From positions 32,523,501 through 32,587,500 of the forward strand of contig NC_134021.1 of assembly GCF_040712315.1 (NCBI RefSeq): a stretch of 64,000 nt of DNA. The letters are read 5' to 3'. A program made the translations under genes and the position numbers. The DNA comes from Castanea sativa (lineage: Eukaryota; Streptophyta; Magnoliopsida; Fagales; Fagaceae). The notes beneath the pieces were generated by a model. That model saw only the letters and a list, made by a program, of their open reading frames with translations. It was not told the origin of the DNA and ran no database searches. Positions 34,156 to 47,061 of this stretch are shown in pieces (the stretch's first letter is position 1; every line of letters starts with the position of its first letter).

Positions 34156-35366
34156 GAGCATTCTTATCAAGAATGTTAAAAGTGCTATATGCTAAATTTT
34201 AGCACCAATACACTAAAAACCCAACTCCATCAAACATTTCAAATCTCAAAAATTTTGAGATACTATTACAGTGAGCTTATATCAATACAAGCCCACTGTA
34301 CCACAAATCTCAAACGAAAAATAATATTTTATTCTTGTTACTATTCCCTTTCTTTTATTTATTTATTATTTTTCTCTTCTTTCTTCTTTCTCCTCTCTCA
34401 CTTTCCTCTTCTCTCTTTCCCCGTAACTTTTGTTTCTCTCAATTTCACTGTTTGAGCTCCTCCCTTCCATTGAATCTTTCCTCTCTACCGGCCTTGACAC
34501 CACTACCACAGCCTCATCGTCACTGCTGTCCATCACTTTCTTCTCCGCTGGATTGTAACCAACATTATATCCTAATCCTCCGCCACTCAAAATGTTGCCG
34601 CTTTCGTACACATCACTATAATCGCTGATCCGTGCGTCATCAGAGACCTTCACAACTGGCACAGTAGTAAGCAGAACCATCTCTGGCACCGGATCTTCTT
34701 TGGTCCTCGTGTGGAGCTTGGAGGAAGCAACGTTGCTGATGATGATGCAGTTGCTACCGATATGGAGGTAGAGTTTGATGGCGGGTTGATTTGATTTTGT
34801 GGGTCTAGGTTTATGGGTTTGGGTTCATGAGTCTTTGACTAGCGTGGGCATCGGCGTTTAGGGTAGATTGGCGTGGGTCTCTGATTGGTGGGTCTCTCTC
34901 GATGGTTGTTTTTCTTTTTCTTTTTTCGATTGTTGGTTGTGGTGAGGTTGTGGGTTTGTGATTTGGTTGTGATTTTGGAGGGTTGTTTATCTCTTTCTTT
35001 TTTTGGTTGTTGGTGGTGAATGGTGATGAGGTTGTGGGTTTGGGTTTGGGTTTGTGATTTAGTTATGATTTTGGTGGTTGGTGGTCATGGTTGTGGGTGG
35101 TGGCGGCGACAGTGGCAGTTGTTGTAGCTGTAATTATGGCAAGTGGAGCTGTGGTAGGGGGTGGTGGAGGAGGTGATTGGCTGTTTGCTATAGATTTTTT
35201 GTATAGTTGTTTTATTATTATTTTAATGAGTAGTTTATATTATTTAAATAAAATGGTAAAAAATATAGAAGTTTTGATGAATCTTAAAGTGGGGTGATAT
35301 AATAAATAAAGTAGGTTTTTGAAGTGTTAAATGCTAAAAATTTCAGAATTCTTGATAAGAATGCTC
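34156..35366. mobile_element. PIF/Harbinger-like MITE (GAGCAT family), TSD TAA
   Basis: The ends GAGCATTCTTATCAAGAAT and ATTCTTGATAAGAATGCTC are near-perfect inverted repeats flanked by TAA. The interior has a pyrimidine-rich left part and a TG/GG-rich right part (ATTTTGGTGGTTGGTGG words). The 1.2-kb length suggests a captured or expanded interior. Open frames inside look compositional. Confidence 0.82.
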
Positions 35367-35369
35367 TAA

Positions 35370-36501
35370 GTTCTTATTTATAAAACCTACTATACACAGG
35401 GATGTAAACTTATTTTTCACTATTTTATTCATCTCTCTCCTTTTAAAATAAAAAATCAGCCCATCTCTCTCTCTCAAACTCTCAATTCTCTTTGGGCTAG
35501 AGCTTATAGACCACCGAGGCTCGAGCTTGCTCTGCCACTTGCCAAGCCTCCATGGTTGTGGCTACCTTGAGCTTGCCCTCTTCCTCTCTCAGATTCCTCT
35601 ATCTCAAAATCTCATCTCCTCTCCAAATCCTAAACACGATTGGACCACCATAGCCGCCACCTTATTTTCTTTTATTTTTCTGCTTAAAGCTCCCTCCTTT
35701 TTTTCTTGTCTGTGAGTTTAGTATATGGTTTGAGATTTGAGAAGTGGGTATGATTGTGGTGGTGTCTATATGTTTGGTTTGGCAATGGGTTTGGGGTATG
35801 TACTAGTTATGTATGTGTATTGGGTAGGGGGTATGGGTTTGAATCAGTGGCTTTGATGGTGGGTGATGTGATTAGGTTGCTCGGTGGTGGTCGTAGGTGG
35901 TGGGCGGTGCGTTGGGTTGCTTGGCGGTGGCTGTAAATAGTTGAGAGAGAGATGGGAAATGATCGAAATTATTATTTTTTTTAAGGAAAGGGAAGAGACC
36001 GAAATTAAAGAGAGGAGAGATAGATTGTTTTTTTTTTAAATTTATTTTACTGTGTTGTTAATATTATTTTAATGCGTTAGATGTAAAAATAAAAATTGGA
36101 ATGTAGGGTGTATTGTAAAGTGGGTTGTATTGTTGGGGGGATAAACGCATTGGAGAGTTTCTTTGAATAATTAATATAACATATAGAGACATACTTTAAC
36201 CTAAACGGCCTACATCCAATGGGTATGTGCTCAATTATATTATATTAACTACTCATTCTTTCTTATCATTATTCAATGTGAGACTTCACTCACACGTGTA
36301 ACCCAACAGGTATAATAGATAAAACAACTTTCTAGATTTTTTTTTTGTTGAGAATACTAAGTAAGTTTCTAGATGGTAAAATAGAGACCGGTATAATGGT
36401 ATGCATTCCTGGATGCTAGTGCTCTTATTTGAACAAGTTGTACTTCTAATTCAATAGAATAATTTGTTTCAAGGTTATCTTTATGATACCATCCTCCTCT
36501 C
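35370..36501. other. Intergenic, no gene seen
   Basis: CT-rich then GT-rich sequence resembling the interiors of the neighbouring GAGCAT-family MITEs; part of it may be a degraded copy. No gene. Confidence 0.4.
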
Positions 36502-36504
36502 TTA

Positions 36505-37498
36505 GAGCATTACCATAAGCTCTTCTATCTTAAATGCCATTTTCACACATATAATCCTACTTTTTCTATTTTAACACTTTACAATACCCTATTCATCAGA
36601 TATTCTATTTTTTCCTTCAACACATTAAAATAATATATACAACACATTAAAATAATCTAAAAAAACTTTTACAAATATATACATATATATACACACACAC
36701 ACACACACACAAAATCCTCCACCACCCATACCCACAGATCAACCGCCACAGCCCACAACTATCGACCACCCCACAAAATCAACCACCGACCACCTATATC
36801 AGCCATTGCTACAAAAAAAAAAACTCAAACAAACACTAAAACCAATATCAGCCCCTACACCAAAAAAAAAAAAAAAACACCACAACATCAACCACCACAA
36901 CCAATATTTGTGGCTGCGCTGGTGAGACCTATCCATAACCACAAAAACAACACATCTGAGACCATCCCAAATCTCAAACCCATCCCAAATCTTACACCCA
37001 CAACCTGATCAACCCACCACCATCAACCAAAATTAGCCAATTAGAAACACTACCACAACCACCAAAAAAGAGAGAGAGAGAGATCGGTGAGGTGTGGAGA
37101 GAGGAGAGATTGGTGGCTCCAGGCGAGATCGGTGGCACGACAGCGGCTTGAAGTCGGTGGAGTAGAGTGAGGACAAGAGAGGGAGAGAGTGAGAGATAAA
37201 AAAATGAGAGTGAGAAAGAAATAGGGAGCAACGGGAGAGATGGAGACCAGAGAGGAGAGAGAAGACCAATTAAAAAAAGAAAATAAAAATCTTTTTCCAC
37301 AGTTGGCCGAGCCCACATTGAACATAAAAGTATTAAACATTTTGAGATTTTGCTACAGTGCCATTTTATAATTAGAACGGTATTGGAGCATGTCTCAAAA
37401 ACTTTTGAGATTTAAAACACCTCATGAAGCAATGATATTGGTGTTTGGTGTGCCAAATGCCAAAATTTTGGCATTTGGCACACCTAATGGTAGTGCTC
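36505..37498. mobile_element. PIF/Harbinger-like MITE (GAGCAT family), TSD TTA
   Basis: The ends GAGCATTACCATAAG and CTAATGGTAGTGCTC are inverted repeats flanked by TTA on both sides. The right subterminal part holds a perfect dyad TGCCAAATGCCAAAATTTTGGCATTTGGCA centred near 37465 (written in two halves: TGCCAAATGCCAAAA and its complement). The interior is CCACCA-rich. Confidence 0.82.
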
Positions 37499-37501
37499 TT
37501 A

Positions 37502-38343
37502 TTTGAGAAGTTGTCTTATGCTTTGAGCATATAAGGCATCTCTCTTGCTGACATATGCTTCTCACAGACATGGGGCCCATATGTTAACGAGAAAGATATC
37601 CATTCGCTTGATGCATATGAGCATTTCTTCTCTTACGTCAATGAATTTCATATTGGCTGAGGTAGTATGATGTATAATAATTATGTACAATGCTTAAGAG
37701 TGACTTCTACACTTATGGAATCTATGTCTATATGAGAAGAATGTTGTATACAACTATTGTTACCTAAAATAACAAACTGTAATGACAACCATTGTTTATT
37801 CTAAAAGGAAAATGATATTATCTTGTAAATAAATTTTACAATATCTCATATCTCAACTTGTAAAAAAAAAAAAAAAAAAAAAGTTTGAGTTACACTTAAC
37901 AACGATGTTGGCGGCCTAATTTATTTATAATTATAAATATTGTCTTATAAAATATTTAATATACTAAATAAACCAACCCACTGTCTAGTTCAATGCTTTA
38001 TAGTTCTGTCTCATTCAACTAATGATCGAGAAAATTTTCTCTCCAATATTAATCAAACCTTAGACTTCCTAAATTATTGTTAATTCATTTTGAATTGAGT
38101 GAATTAGAATTTGCCTTATAATCAATAATTTAAATAGCTACCAACATAATTAAAATATTAATACTAATATCTATTTAACTGTTGATGATGTGGTAAAATT
38201 TAGAGTTTATAACACAATGGTGTAGTTATTCTAAGAAAAATCAATTACAACAACATATAGACTCTAAACAAGAAATTGTATTAATAATTTTGTTATGATT
38301 GATCAACAGCTAAGAAGAGAGGTTACTGCATACTGGTGTGGAA
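37502..38343. other. Upstream region of the MATE gene
   Basis: AT-rich sequence between the last MITE and the ATG at 38344. A promoter is expected here, but no TATA box could be chosen with confidence among the many AT-rich words. A poly(A) run lies at 37861-37881. Confidence 0.4.
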
Positions 38344-38607
38344 ATGGAAGGAGATATAAACCAAAAGCTTCTTAAAGAAAAAAAAGGAGCAGAAGTAACT
38401 GTTGCCGATAAAGTGACACACAGGGACAGGGTGTGGAGCGAGACAAAAAAGATGTGGGTTGTGGCCGGTCCAGCTATATTCACCAGATTTTCCACCTTTG
38501 GAATTAATGTCATCAGTCAAGCCTTTATTGGGCACATTGGCCCTACAGAATTAGCTGCTTACTCAATCATGAATACAGTGTTTTTGAGGTTCTCAAATGG
38601 TATCCTG
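38344..38607 (+). CDS. MATE exon 1
   Basis: 88 codons from ATG (MEGDINQKLLKEKKG) to NGIL, ending at donor CTG|GTATGT. It encodes the hydrophilic N-terminus and the first membrane segment with WVVAGPAIFTRFSTFGINVISQ and GHIGPTELAAYS. I prefer the ATG at 38344; a GTG two codons earlier is not a plant start. The phase after the exon is 0, as in homologous genes. Confidence 0.88.
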
Positions 38608-38991
38608 GTATGTTTTGTCACTTCATTTCTTCTTTCGGTTGTTTGGTACCAAACTCTCGCGTGCATGAGTGACTTAATTAGATTGAAAATCCTCTATGGA
38701 CTATGGCCCTTTGGTCCTTTACGTTATGGGTGTGAATGTAGATTCAAATATTTAGATGGAAGATATAGGCAGAAATTGTGAACCATGGAGCCCATTTTAG
38801 GGATGATGACAACAGGTTTAGGCAAGGTCGGATAAGGAGTGTCTCCTTTCCCACCCCCTTTTTTTTTTGGGTTGGGCAAAATTGATGTGAGACAGGAGTA
38901 ATTAAAGGTAGGGCAAGTTGGAAGTATCTTATCTCTAATAAGACTGCTTTGACATTATTGAGGAAAAGGGGAAAGAGAAAGGGAGGAGTTG

Positions 38992-40333
38992 TGATGCCGG
39001 ATGCGGAAGCATCAAGAAGCAGAACACGTTTACTTCTAGAAAACAATAAATAAAACATGTTTGCTTTTAATAATAGGCTTAAATCCACGAGGGTTCCTTG
39101 AATTCACGAGGGTTCCTTGAATCGACAAAGAGAAAGGGTTGGAAATCCACCAAAAAATAGAAAGACAAAAATATGAATTTTATTGATTGAACAATTGTTA
39201 AAAAAACATTTATAGAGCCTATTTAAGAGTTCGTAAAACTTGATAGATAAGAAAATATATTCTAAAATAACTTCTAATTAATATCTACCCATAACAAGTT
39301 CCAAATTTGACTTCTAATTCATTTATTGTACTATATTTTATTTTTTTAAGTATGACCCAAGCCCATGCAACATACTAGGGGAAATTAAAGAAGTGTGGTT
39401 TGGAGGGAATGGGTATGGGTCGGTGTCTTTCGGACCTTTTGCATGAGTCTAGCCCATGCATGCTACCTAGTGGGCAAGGAAAACTGGTAGCACCTTAGAC
39501 TCATGGAGGAGGTCTTGTACCCAAAATTTTCATCTTAAAAGAGTCTATATACTCTAGCTGATTGTGGCCCAAAGTTTCTGCCCTAACCCAATTTTACTAC
39601 CATATTTTCTTTTCCACCCAGAAAACACAGCTGACCCTAAACTAATTAGCTAGCCTATTGTAGCCACCAAATGTAGTTGTCAAAAGCCTACAATGATAAG
39701 GAAACAATAGCTAATGGGGTTAACCACTTTATTTCTAAAATCATGCTAAAAGCATGCTAAACTCTTCTTTAAACAAAAACAATCCAAGCCAAAACACCAA
39801 ATTAGTATCATGGGGGATAAAACCCTCTTCCACTACTCAAAAACCAGTCATTAGCAACACCCCAAACTCTATATAAAACTCTCTTTTCAGCTCAAAAATC
39901 AACCATCCACGTTCTACCCTCAAAGCTGAAACTTTAGAGCAAAAACCCATTCAGCCAACTAATATTCTCACAATTCCAAACCATAGGGGTGGAAATATGG
40001 GTATAGAGAAACCTTCTCTCTCTTCCTCATAACCTCTCTCAATTTCCTCTTCCCGTTGACTGTGAGTCGAAATTTTAGACTTGTTATGTTTTTATGCATT
40101 TTTCAGCATTTTTGTTATTGGCATTTTCATTTCTTTCTTTTAAAGCACCATTAGCCTTTGTTCATTATACATTTGGAATTTTAAGCTTGATTCTCCACAA
40201 ATAAACACTTCTAAAGAGCGCAATGAGAGATTTGGGCTAATCTTGCATTTTTGGCCCTTGTCGCAAATTGTCCCTAGCAAATACCAAAATTAATAAATTA
40301 CAACAATTAAATAGTAACTTGTGTCCTACATCA
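38992..40333 (-). repeat. 3' LTR (1342 bp) of minus-strand element
   Basis: TG...CA ends. The first ~213 bp match 41312-41505 closely (GATGCGGAAGCAT, AAACATGTTTG, TTTATTGATTGAA). A small internal duplication GAGGGTTCCTTGAAT occurs near 39090-39120. Confidence 0.72.
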
Positions 40334-41311
40334 GACTCCTCCACTTGAAACAAACTCGTCCACGAGTTCATCTTTGAAATCTGAAATCTTCCGTTCCAAA
40401 TAAACTAATACTTCGAATGCTTAAGCCCTTTAATTTTCTTTCCATACTTGCAACTCATCAATGGAATAAAAAAATCAACTTGAATTTCTAATTCCTTATT
40501 CTTCATGTAATTTTAGAGATTTACCAAATAAGAATTGACAATTGAATTAAATCTATTAGCCCCAATAAAATCAAAAAGGATCTTGAGATTAACAATCATA
40601 TGACTTGATTTCGTTGAGATCCTTGAAACTTTCCTCTTTAATTTCTTCCTCAATGGTCTCTACCACCTCGACTTCAAGATCTTTCTCCAGAACAGGATCT
40701 TCATTATTCTCTTCCAAAATAATCTTGATTTTAGGATCTTCTTCCATAACAGGGCCTTCATTAATTTGCTCTGAAATCTCTATATTTTGTTCTTTGACTT
40801 CAACATAATCTTCAAGAAAAATATTTTCTTTAACAATCCAAAGAATAAAAGTTGATAGCAAGCATCTTTTTCATCCTTGGCCATGAAGAAATTTTGTCTT
40901 AACCTCGTCTAATTCTATCAGACCATATTCATTCCCACCAACGTAAGGCATAGTCATTAAGTTTACAGAGCAAGTTTACTTTTCTCTCAGAATAAATATT
41001 CTCAAAGTCAAATAAATCCTCTAGATCAAGTAACCAATCAAGAAAATATTATTTTAAAAAATAACTATTAAAACTTGCAATTCTTCTATAAGGCCTATAT
41101 GAAATTTGCTTACCAATAGGTTGCCCGTAAGTTATGTCTCCGCGACAGTTATCCCTATTGTTTCCATGCTCTAATGACGGCATTCTAGCAAAGATATTTG
41201 TGAGTGCCAGCTGTATGTCAAGTAGTATTTGCTACATTTTTTGTCACCGGAATTGCTACCGTTTCATACGTTAATCACCAGACTAGGATAAGTCAAGACT
41301 CTAATACCAAC
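40334..41311 (-). pseudogene. Residual interior with acidic open frame
   Basis: The only sizeable frame (40861-40589, minus) gives 90 residues, extremely rich in Glu/Asp (EEDPKIKIILEENNEDPVLE). It resembles acidic linkers near gag or the polyprotein end in plant gypsy elements. DELVDEF...SSGGV precedes the polypurine tract. No enzyme domain is left. Function unknown. Confidence 0.45.
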
Positions 41312-41505
41312 TGATGCGGGATGCGGAAGCATTAAGAAATAGAACACATCTACTTCTAGAAAACGAGAAACAAAACATGTTTGTTTCTAAAAATAACCTC
41401 AAATCCATGAGGGTTCGAATCCATAAGGAGAAAGGGTTTGGAATCCACCAGAAAATAGAAAGACAAAAGTTTGAATTTTATTGATTGAATAATTGTTAAA
41501 AAAAG

Positions 41506-42359
41506 TCTACAACATTTAAAAAAGAGATACCATGCAGAATCAAAAAAGAAAATTTTCATGAAAAAGAAGTGGAAGTTTCTCAGAAGAAAGCAATTTATAG
41601 AAAGGACTTCAAAGGTCTGTTTTGTGTGCAGAAAACTAGGTCATTTTGCAAAAAACTGCACAAAAAAGAAAAAAACGGTAAAGCTTCTTGAACAAGCCCA
41701 CATTCATGCAAAAGATACTCCCTTCTCTGATGTAGAGTCACTTGATTCACTGGATGATGAATACTCTCCCCAAGCCCTAATGGTCATAGGATATTCCACA
41801 ACGGAAGAAGATTCAGACTCGTCCAGTTCAGATGCTTCAGACACAGAAATCCAAACCATCTATACATCCCAGCCCATTATAGCTCCCTTAACCAGCCCCA
41901 CTCCCGTAGCCCAAGTACATATCCTTTTGGATACCTACTCTATACCACTCTTGTTATAGCCCTTTTTGACACTAGAGCTACAGTAACAATTCTCCATTCC
42001 AAAATCTTACCTATAGAATTTTGGTTGCCTTATTACTAGATGTTTTGAGCAGCAAATAGAGAAACCTTTCCAATCACTCAAAAATGCAAGCCTATCTTTA
42101 TCAGAATTTTCCTAACACTTACCATAAAACACCAAGCCCTTGGTTCCCCTCTCATTTGCAGAGACCTTATTATAGGTTTTGATGTCCTACATCAGATACC
42201 TAGCCTCAAATGGTCCTCAAAGGACTCTCACACAAACCACACCTCTTTACCTAGACCCAAGTTCCTTACCAATTCACATTTGACCCTTATGAATATACAA
42301 CCACCCCAAAATTGGTCATGAATCTCTCCATGGTGATGCATGAAACCCCACTTCTCTAT
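41506..42359 (+). pseudogene. Endogenous pararetrovirus-like fragment (zinc knuckle, protease)
   Basis: A 133-residue frame (41558-41959) starts with a Lys/Arg-rich stretch, then a CCHC knuckle CFVCRKLGHFAKNC (about 41618-41660), a Lys run, and an acidic Ser-rich linker. Beyond it, in other frames, traces of an aspartic-protease-like D-T-x-A site (about 41969) and conserved flanking sequence continue to about 42300, with several stops and shifts. The arrangement of coat-protein knuckle, acidic linker and protease fits endogenous Caulimoviridae of the petuvirus/florendovirus kind, but a Ty3/gypsy gag-pro remnant is possible. It carries no RT here and is inert. A solo LTR is inserted at its right end. 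Confidence 0.5.
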
Positions 42360-42364
42360 CTCTT

Positions 42365-43406
42365 TGATAGGCCAAAAATATTGACCCTTTGTGATGGATT
42401 AATTAGCCAAGTTTAATTAATTAACCAATTTAACAAGAAAACGCGTGGTAGCACAAATAAATCACCAATAAACTAAAGTGCAGCGGAAAATAAATTGACA
42501 CGGTGATTTGTTTACGAATAGGGAAAACCTCTAAGGCAAAAACCCCATTGGGTGATTTTAAGGTTATCACTCCTGAGAATTTACTATTATCAAAACAAGC
42601 GGTTACAAATAAGGAATCCCAGTACCTTCTACCAACCTATAATTGAACCCTTATCCCAATATCCAATTGGACTTGTTTTGTAGTGACAATCTTTCATTTT
42701 GATGCACGGCTCCTAGTATGTGACTAACCAATTGCGCGGATCCCAGTACGCGGCTTATTCCTTTGCACGAATTCCAGTATGTGACTAACTCCACAGCAAC
42801 CCTTCCACAGCAACCCTTTGATTGTTGTAGTTGATTTGTAGGAGCTTCACATAGAAACACCAATAAGATCTTTGATGTTGGAGCAAGAGATTTTGCTTGG
42901 TTACAAAACCCAAAGGCGTACAAGAAACGTAGCAAGAACTCTTTCTTCTGTAGGAGGAGGTTAGGGTTTCAAAAAGAAAACCTTATGAAACTTTCTAGGG
43001 TTAGGTCTTTCTTCTTCCACCTCTTTTAAATAGGAGCTTAATGGGCTCTCATATTCCAAAAAGATGTACACAAACCTTGGGCTTTTCTAGTCCAATAAGA
43101 ATTATACAAACCCATAAACAAATAGCCTTTTAGAATAAAAACGTTGTTGGTTGTAGACTGAATCCCGTAAGCTCGATAGATCGAGACATCTGTCGAGCTC
43201 TAATGAATCTCAACAGATTGAGCTTCTGTCGAGGAGGTATCGAGACCTACAAATTGCACTTTTCTTGAGCAGTTCTTGAGTAATCTTCATGTCTTTAATT
43301 TAACCACTTGTAATGATCATCCTGAACCTACTTAGATTTACCCAAATACAAGTAAAGTGTGTTTTGGCAAAGGATATGTCAATTACATAAAAATATGTCC
43401 CTAACA
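42365..43406. mobile_element. Solo LTR with TSD CTCTT
   Basis: TGATAGG...CCCTAACA, with the perfect duplication CTCTT at 42360-42364 and 43407-43411. It is related to the solo LTR at 53504-54424: both hold GGGAAAACCTC..AAGGCAAAAAC, GATTTTAAGGTTA and CAATTGGACTTG. Confidence 0.88.
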
Positions 43407-43411
43407 CTCTT

Positions 43412-45097
43412 ATTTTCTTGCTTCTTTCCAATCCCTAATCGATGGAGAGCAAGGCGATAAGGGTGTTGGCATTGGTAATTTGAGTGGGAGGATCGTTAAT
43501 CTTAAGGTGGATGAGAATGGCATTGACAACAATACTAGTGATTTTGCGTAGTCAATGCTCATAATAAGTCTTCTTTGCGTTCACACAAGTTGAGAGCCAC
43601 TTGTCAAATATTCTGTAGCTCATTTGTCAAATATTTTTACTTATTTTAAAAAAGATCTGAATTGATACCTTACCATAAAATATCCATAATTTGACTAAAA
43701 AAACATTAAAAACACCTAAAATTAAGGAAATACAACTTAGAACCTAAAGTTGCAAAATTTACATAAAAAGATAAAATAAATTAATAAACATAAATAAATT
43801 AAACCCTATATTTTATCCTACATTAATCCTCTCCTTTTGAAAAGTACTTATCCTTGATTTAATATTTAGGATCCAGAATCTTCGATTCTTAGTAAACAAA
43901 TATTTTAAGTATTTCACCCAAGGACCCAACCTATGTGTTGAATTGATTGGAATTTGAATTCCCGCTTTGTCTTCTTCCCTTACTTGTAACTAGCTTGTAA
44001 CTCCATGCATATGTATTGATATACTTAAAAAATATATATTAAGATGCACAGTATAATTCTTACACATATATTAAAAATTATCGATAGTCATTCTTATATA
44101 TGTTTTTAACTCTTTAAAAAGTCTTGTAAGAATATTGTTTGGTAATAAATGTAAATTGTCATTTTTTTAAAATTTTTTTAATGTTCATTAATTTTAGACT
44201 CTTTAGTTTTTGTACTCAATAATTCACTTGGATGGATATTTATGATGTGGTCCCATATTTGACTCTAAAATTAAGAAATAAAACTCTCTCTAAAAATAAA
44301 TAATTTAAGACAATTGGTCATTTAACATGGTATTAAAGCATGATATCATAAGTTCAATCCTTATCTCCTCTACTTTACCTTCCATTTAAATTCCCATGTG
44401 TTAGACCTCACTTATTAAAATGTAGTTTCGGCCCACATGTGAGGGAGAGTGTTAAAAGAATGTGGTTTTTTTCTTGAGGAAAAGAAGTATGTGTTAAATG
44501 AATAAATTTACCATATCCCAATAGCTTAAACTTTTGGGATAATCGTTAATTTAACACGATTGATAAGTTTCATCAAATAAGAATTGACATCTAATTAAAG
44601 AAATTTATTAGATAATCCAGGAGCATTGTTCTCTCATCTCATAGGTGGTGTTGGTCCCACCCATCATGTGGAGGAAGAAACAATTCTCCTAGAGTATGTA
44701 ATAACTTCCCCCAAATCAAATATTTCAACCATAATTAATGAAATCAATATATTGTTATACTTTCTAGTTAACTAAATCAATTGGATTATCTAAATTGTGT
44801 GTCAAGGCTTACCAACTTAGTTGGTTTCAAATATAATTGGTCTCCACAACCTCAATTTTCAATTTTTTTTCTCTTTCTATTATAGGATATTTATTAATTT
44901 CCTCATAAATCTCTATCTTTTCTTATTTGATGTTTACACAGTCTTCAAGAAATATAATCTCTTTAGTACGTAAATCTTTAACTTGTGCCTTTTGTTCATA
45001 TTCTTCAAAATTAGCTTTGTTATCCTCTTGTGTTAAAACTACTCTAGTTTCAAATTTTGGCTTCATATACTCAACCTTTAAATTGTATTTTATTTTC
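43412..45097. other. Intron 1 sequence, no gene seen
   Basis: The first ~180 bp (to about 43590) may continue the pararetrovirus-like or another degraded unit. The rest is AT-rich without recognisable features. Confidence 0.4.
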
Positions 45098-45100
45098 TTA

Positions 45101-45790
45101 GAGCATACACATCAAGGGTTTTAAAATTTTAAGCATTTAACACATAAAAAACCAACTTTATAACATTTAATATATTATTTTACAATACACTCAACTAGGG
45201 GTGTCCACGGGTCGGGCCGAGTTGGGTTTGTGCCCATCCTGGACTCGACCCGAATTATTCGGGTAGAGGAAAATGTGGCCTAAAATTGACCTGGAGATTT
45301 GGTCAGATTTTTTGGTTCGGGTCTCATCGGGTCAGTATCGAGTTTATCATTGAGGATGAAATCTGGCCGGATTTGGTAAGATTTGGCCGAAATCTGGCCT
45401 GATCCGTTGAGATCAGATAGAGATCTAGCCGGATCTATCGAGATCTAGCCTAGATTTCGTCAGATAACGGCGAGATCTTGTCAGATCTGGTTGGACAATC
45501 GTAATACTTCGTCGGAAAGATAAAGGATTCGGTTCGGGTCGGGTGTCACGGGTTTGGAAACCAAAAACCTACAATCGACCTGCGTGGGGTCCGGTTAGCT
45601 TGTTGGAACCCCGTGTCCGACTGCCAGAGTCGTCGGATAGGGTGGCAGCGGGTCAGACGCGGGCAGGTTGGCCAGGTTGAGCAAGTTTCCGGGTCTGATG
45701 GACAGTCCTACACCCAACATCAAAACTTCTATTTTTTTACCACTTCATTTAAATATTATTTCTTTATTATATTTTATTCATTTTTTATTC

Positions 45791-45840
<50 letters not shown>

Positions 45841-47058
45841 TCCACCACCCATGCCACAACCACCACAAACCTACCACCCATGCCACAACCAACAATAACC
45901 CACCTTCGCCTCAACCAGCCACATCCACCCACCACCACAAACCATAGCAAAAAAAAAAAAACACCTCCACCATCACTTCCACCAGCCACATCCGCTGTGT
46001 CTCTCTTTCTCTGAAGCAGCCCCACCACTTCTCAATCCAAGCAGTAACACCCACACCCACCCCTAGCCACCATAGCCCAACCAACAAAAAAAGAAGAAGC
46101 AAAAACCACCAGCTAGCAGCCACTATAGCTACAAAAACTACCATTGTCACCACCACCAACAACCACAACCCCCAACCCCTAACCACCAAAATCACAACCA
46201 AATCACAAACCCACAATTTCATCACCACCAACAATTGAAAAAAGAAAAAGAAAAAGAAAAAGAAAAACAACCCATTATCTGTGCTTCTCTTTTCTCTAAA
46301 GTAACCTAACCAACAAACTCACCTATTTCTTCTCAACCCAGCAAAACCCATATCCACACACCCACTGCTAGCCACCAACAGCCACCACCATTGAAAAAAA
46401 AAACCAACCACCACGACCCACGACCCACTAACCACAAAACCCACTCAACCATCGCCATAGCTACAACAACCACGACCACTATTACCATCACCATCACCCA
46501 CAACCTCAACCCCCAACCACCAAAATCACAACCAAATCTCAAACCCAAACCCACAACTGCATCACTAACAACAATCGAAGAAACAAAAAAAAAAACAAAA
46601 ACAAAAGCCAATCAGGGATCAAACCATCGTCGAAAATCTGAGAGAGAGATGTGGGTCGATTTGGGTTTCTAGATTTGGCAATCTAACTATATGTGGGTTG
46701 GGTTGATGGAAGTGGTGACTTGATGGAGTATGTGGTGAAGAAACAGTGGCTGAGAGAGAGAGAGAAAGAGAGAGGCATGGGTTGGGTTTTGAAGGAGAGA
46801 GGTGACTAAGAGGGAGAGAGCGACAGAGAGAAATTTGAGAGAGCAAAGAGTGTAAGATTTGAGAGGAGAGAGAGATGGGGAATAAAAAATAATAAGAAAT
46901 GAGTAGCAACTTGCTACAGTAGGGTGTTAGTAATAACATCTTACTGTAGCAAGGTGCTAAAAAATTTAAAGTTTAGCACCATTGATGTAGGGCCTTTTTA
47001 GTGGTTTTGTTGCTAAAAATAGCTTTTAGCATTTATCACACCTTTGGCTTGAATGCTC
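45101..47058. mobile_element. PIF/Harbinger-like MITE (GAGCAT family) with nested hAT
   Basis: The ends GAGCATACACATCAAG and CTTGAATGCTC are imperfect inverted repeats flanked by TTA (45098-45100 and 47059-47061). It contains a 515-bp hAT-type MITE, a (CT)n run at 45794-45838 and long CCACCA-rich sequence that creates spurious open frames on both strands. Confidence 0.75.
45196..45710. mobile_element. hAT-type MITE nested in PIF MITE
   Basis: The ends TAGGGGTGTCCACGGGTCGGG and the reverse complement of the right end (TAGGACTGTCCATCAGACCC) match. The flanks CACTCAAC and CACCCAAC are a 7-of-8 duplication. The interior is GC-rich with many AGATCTGGCC/GATCTAGCC words, unlike its surroundings. 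Confidence 0.83.
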
Positions 47059-47061
47059 TTA

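Larger units (their letters stand above)
38992..41505 (-). mobile_element. Deleted LTR retrotransposon (minus strand), truncated
   Basis: A full LTR (38992-40333, TGATGCCGG...TACATCA on +) and the first 194 bp of a second LTR (41312-41505) are direct repeats. Between them lies a 978-bp interior. On the minus strand the interior begins with TTGGTATTAGAGTC directly after the LTR (primer-binding site for tRNA-iMet, one change) and ends with the purine-rich CAAGTGGAGGAGTC before the other LTR, which fixes the orientation. The right LTR is cut off at 41505 where the caulimovirid-like sequence starts. Confidence 0.78.

Noticed and set aside
36417..37520. Direct repeat AGTGCTCTTATTTGA flanking the 36505 MITE
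   Set aside because: The TTA duplication and inverted ends explain the element better; the extra match is probably another MITE end fragment.
40605..40808. Ser-rich + strand frame of 67 residues
   Set aside because: Antisense shadow of the acidic minus-strand frame of the LTR element.
45837..46672. Val/Trp-rich and Thr/Pro-rich frames on opposite strands
   Set aside because: Low-complexity CCACCA/GGTGGT sequence inside a MITE; no start context, motifs or homology cues.
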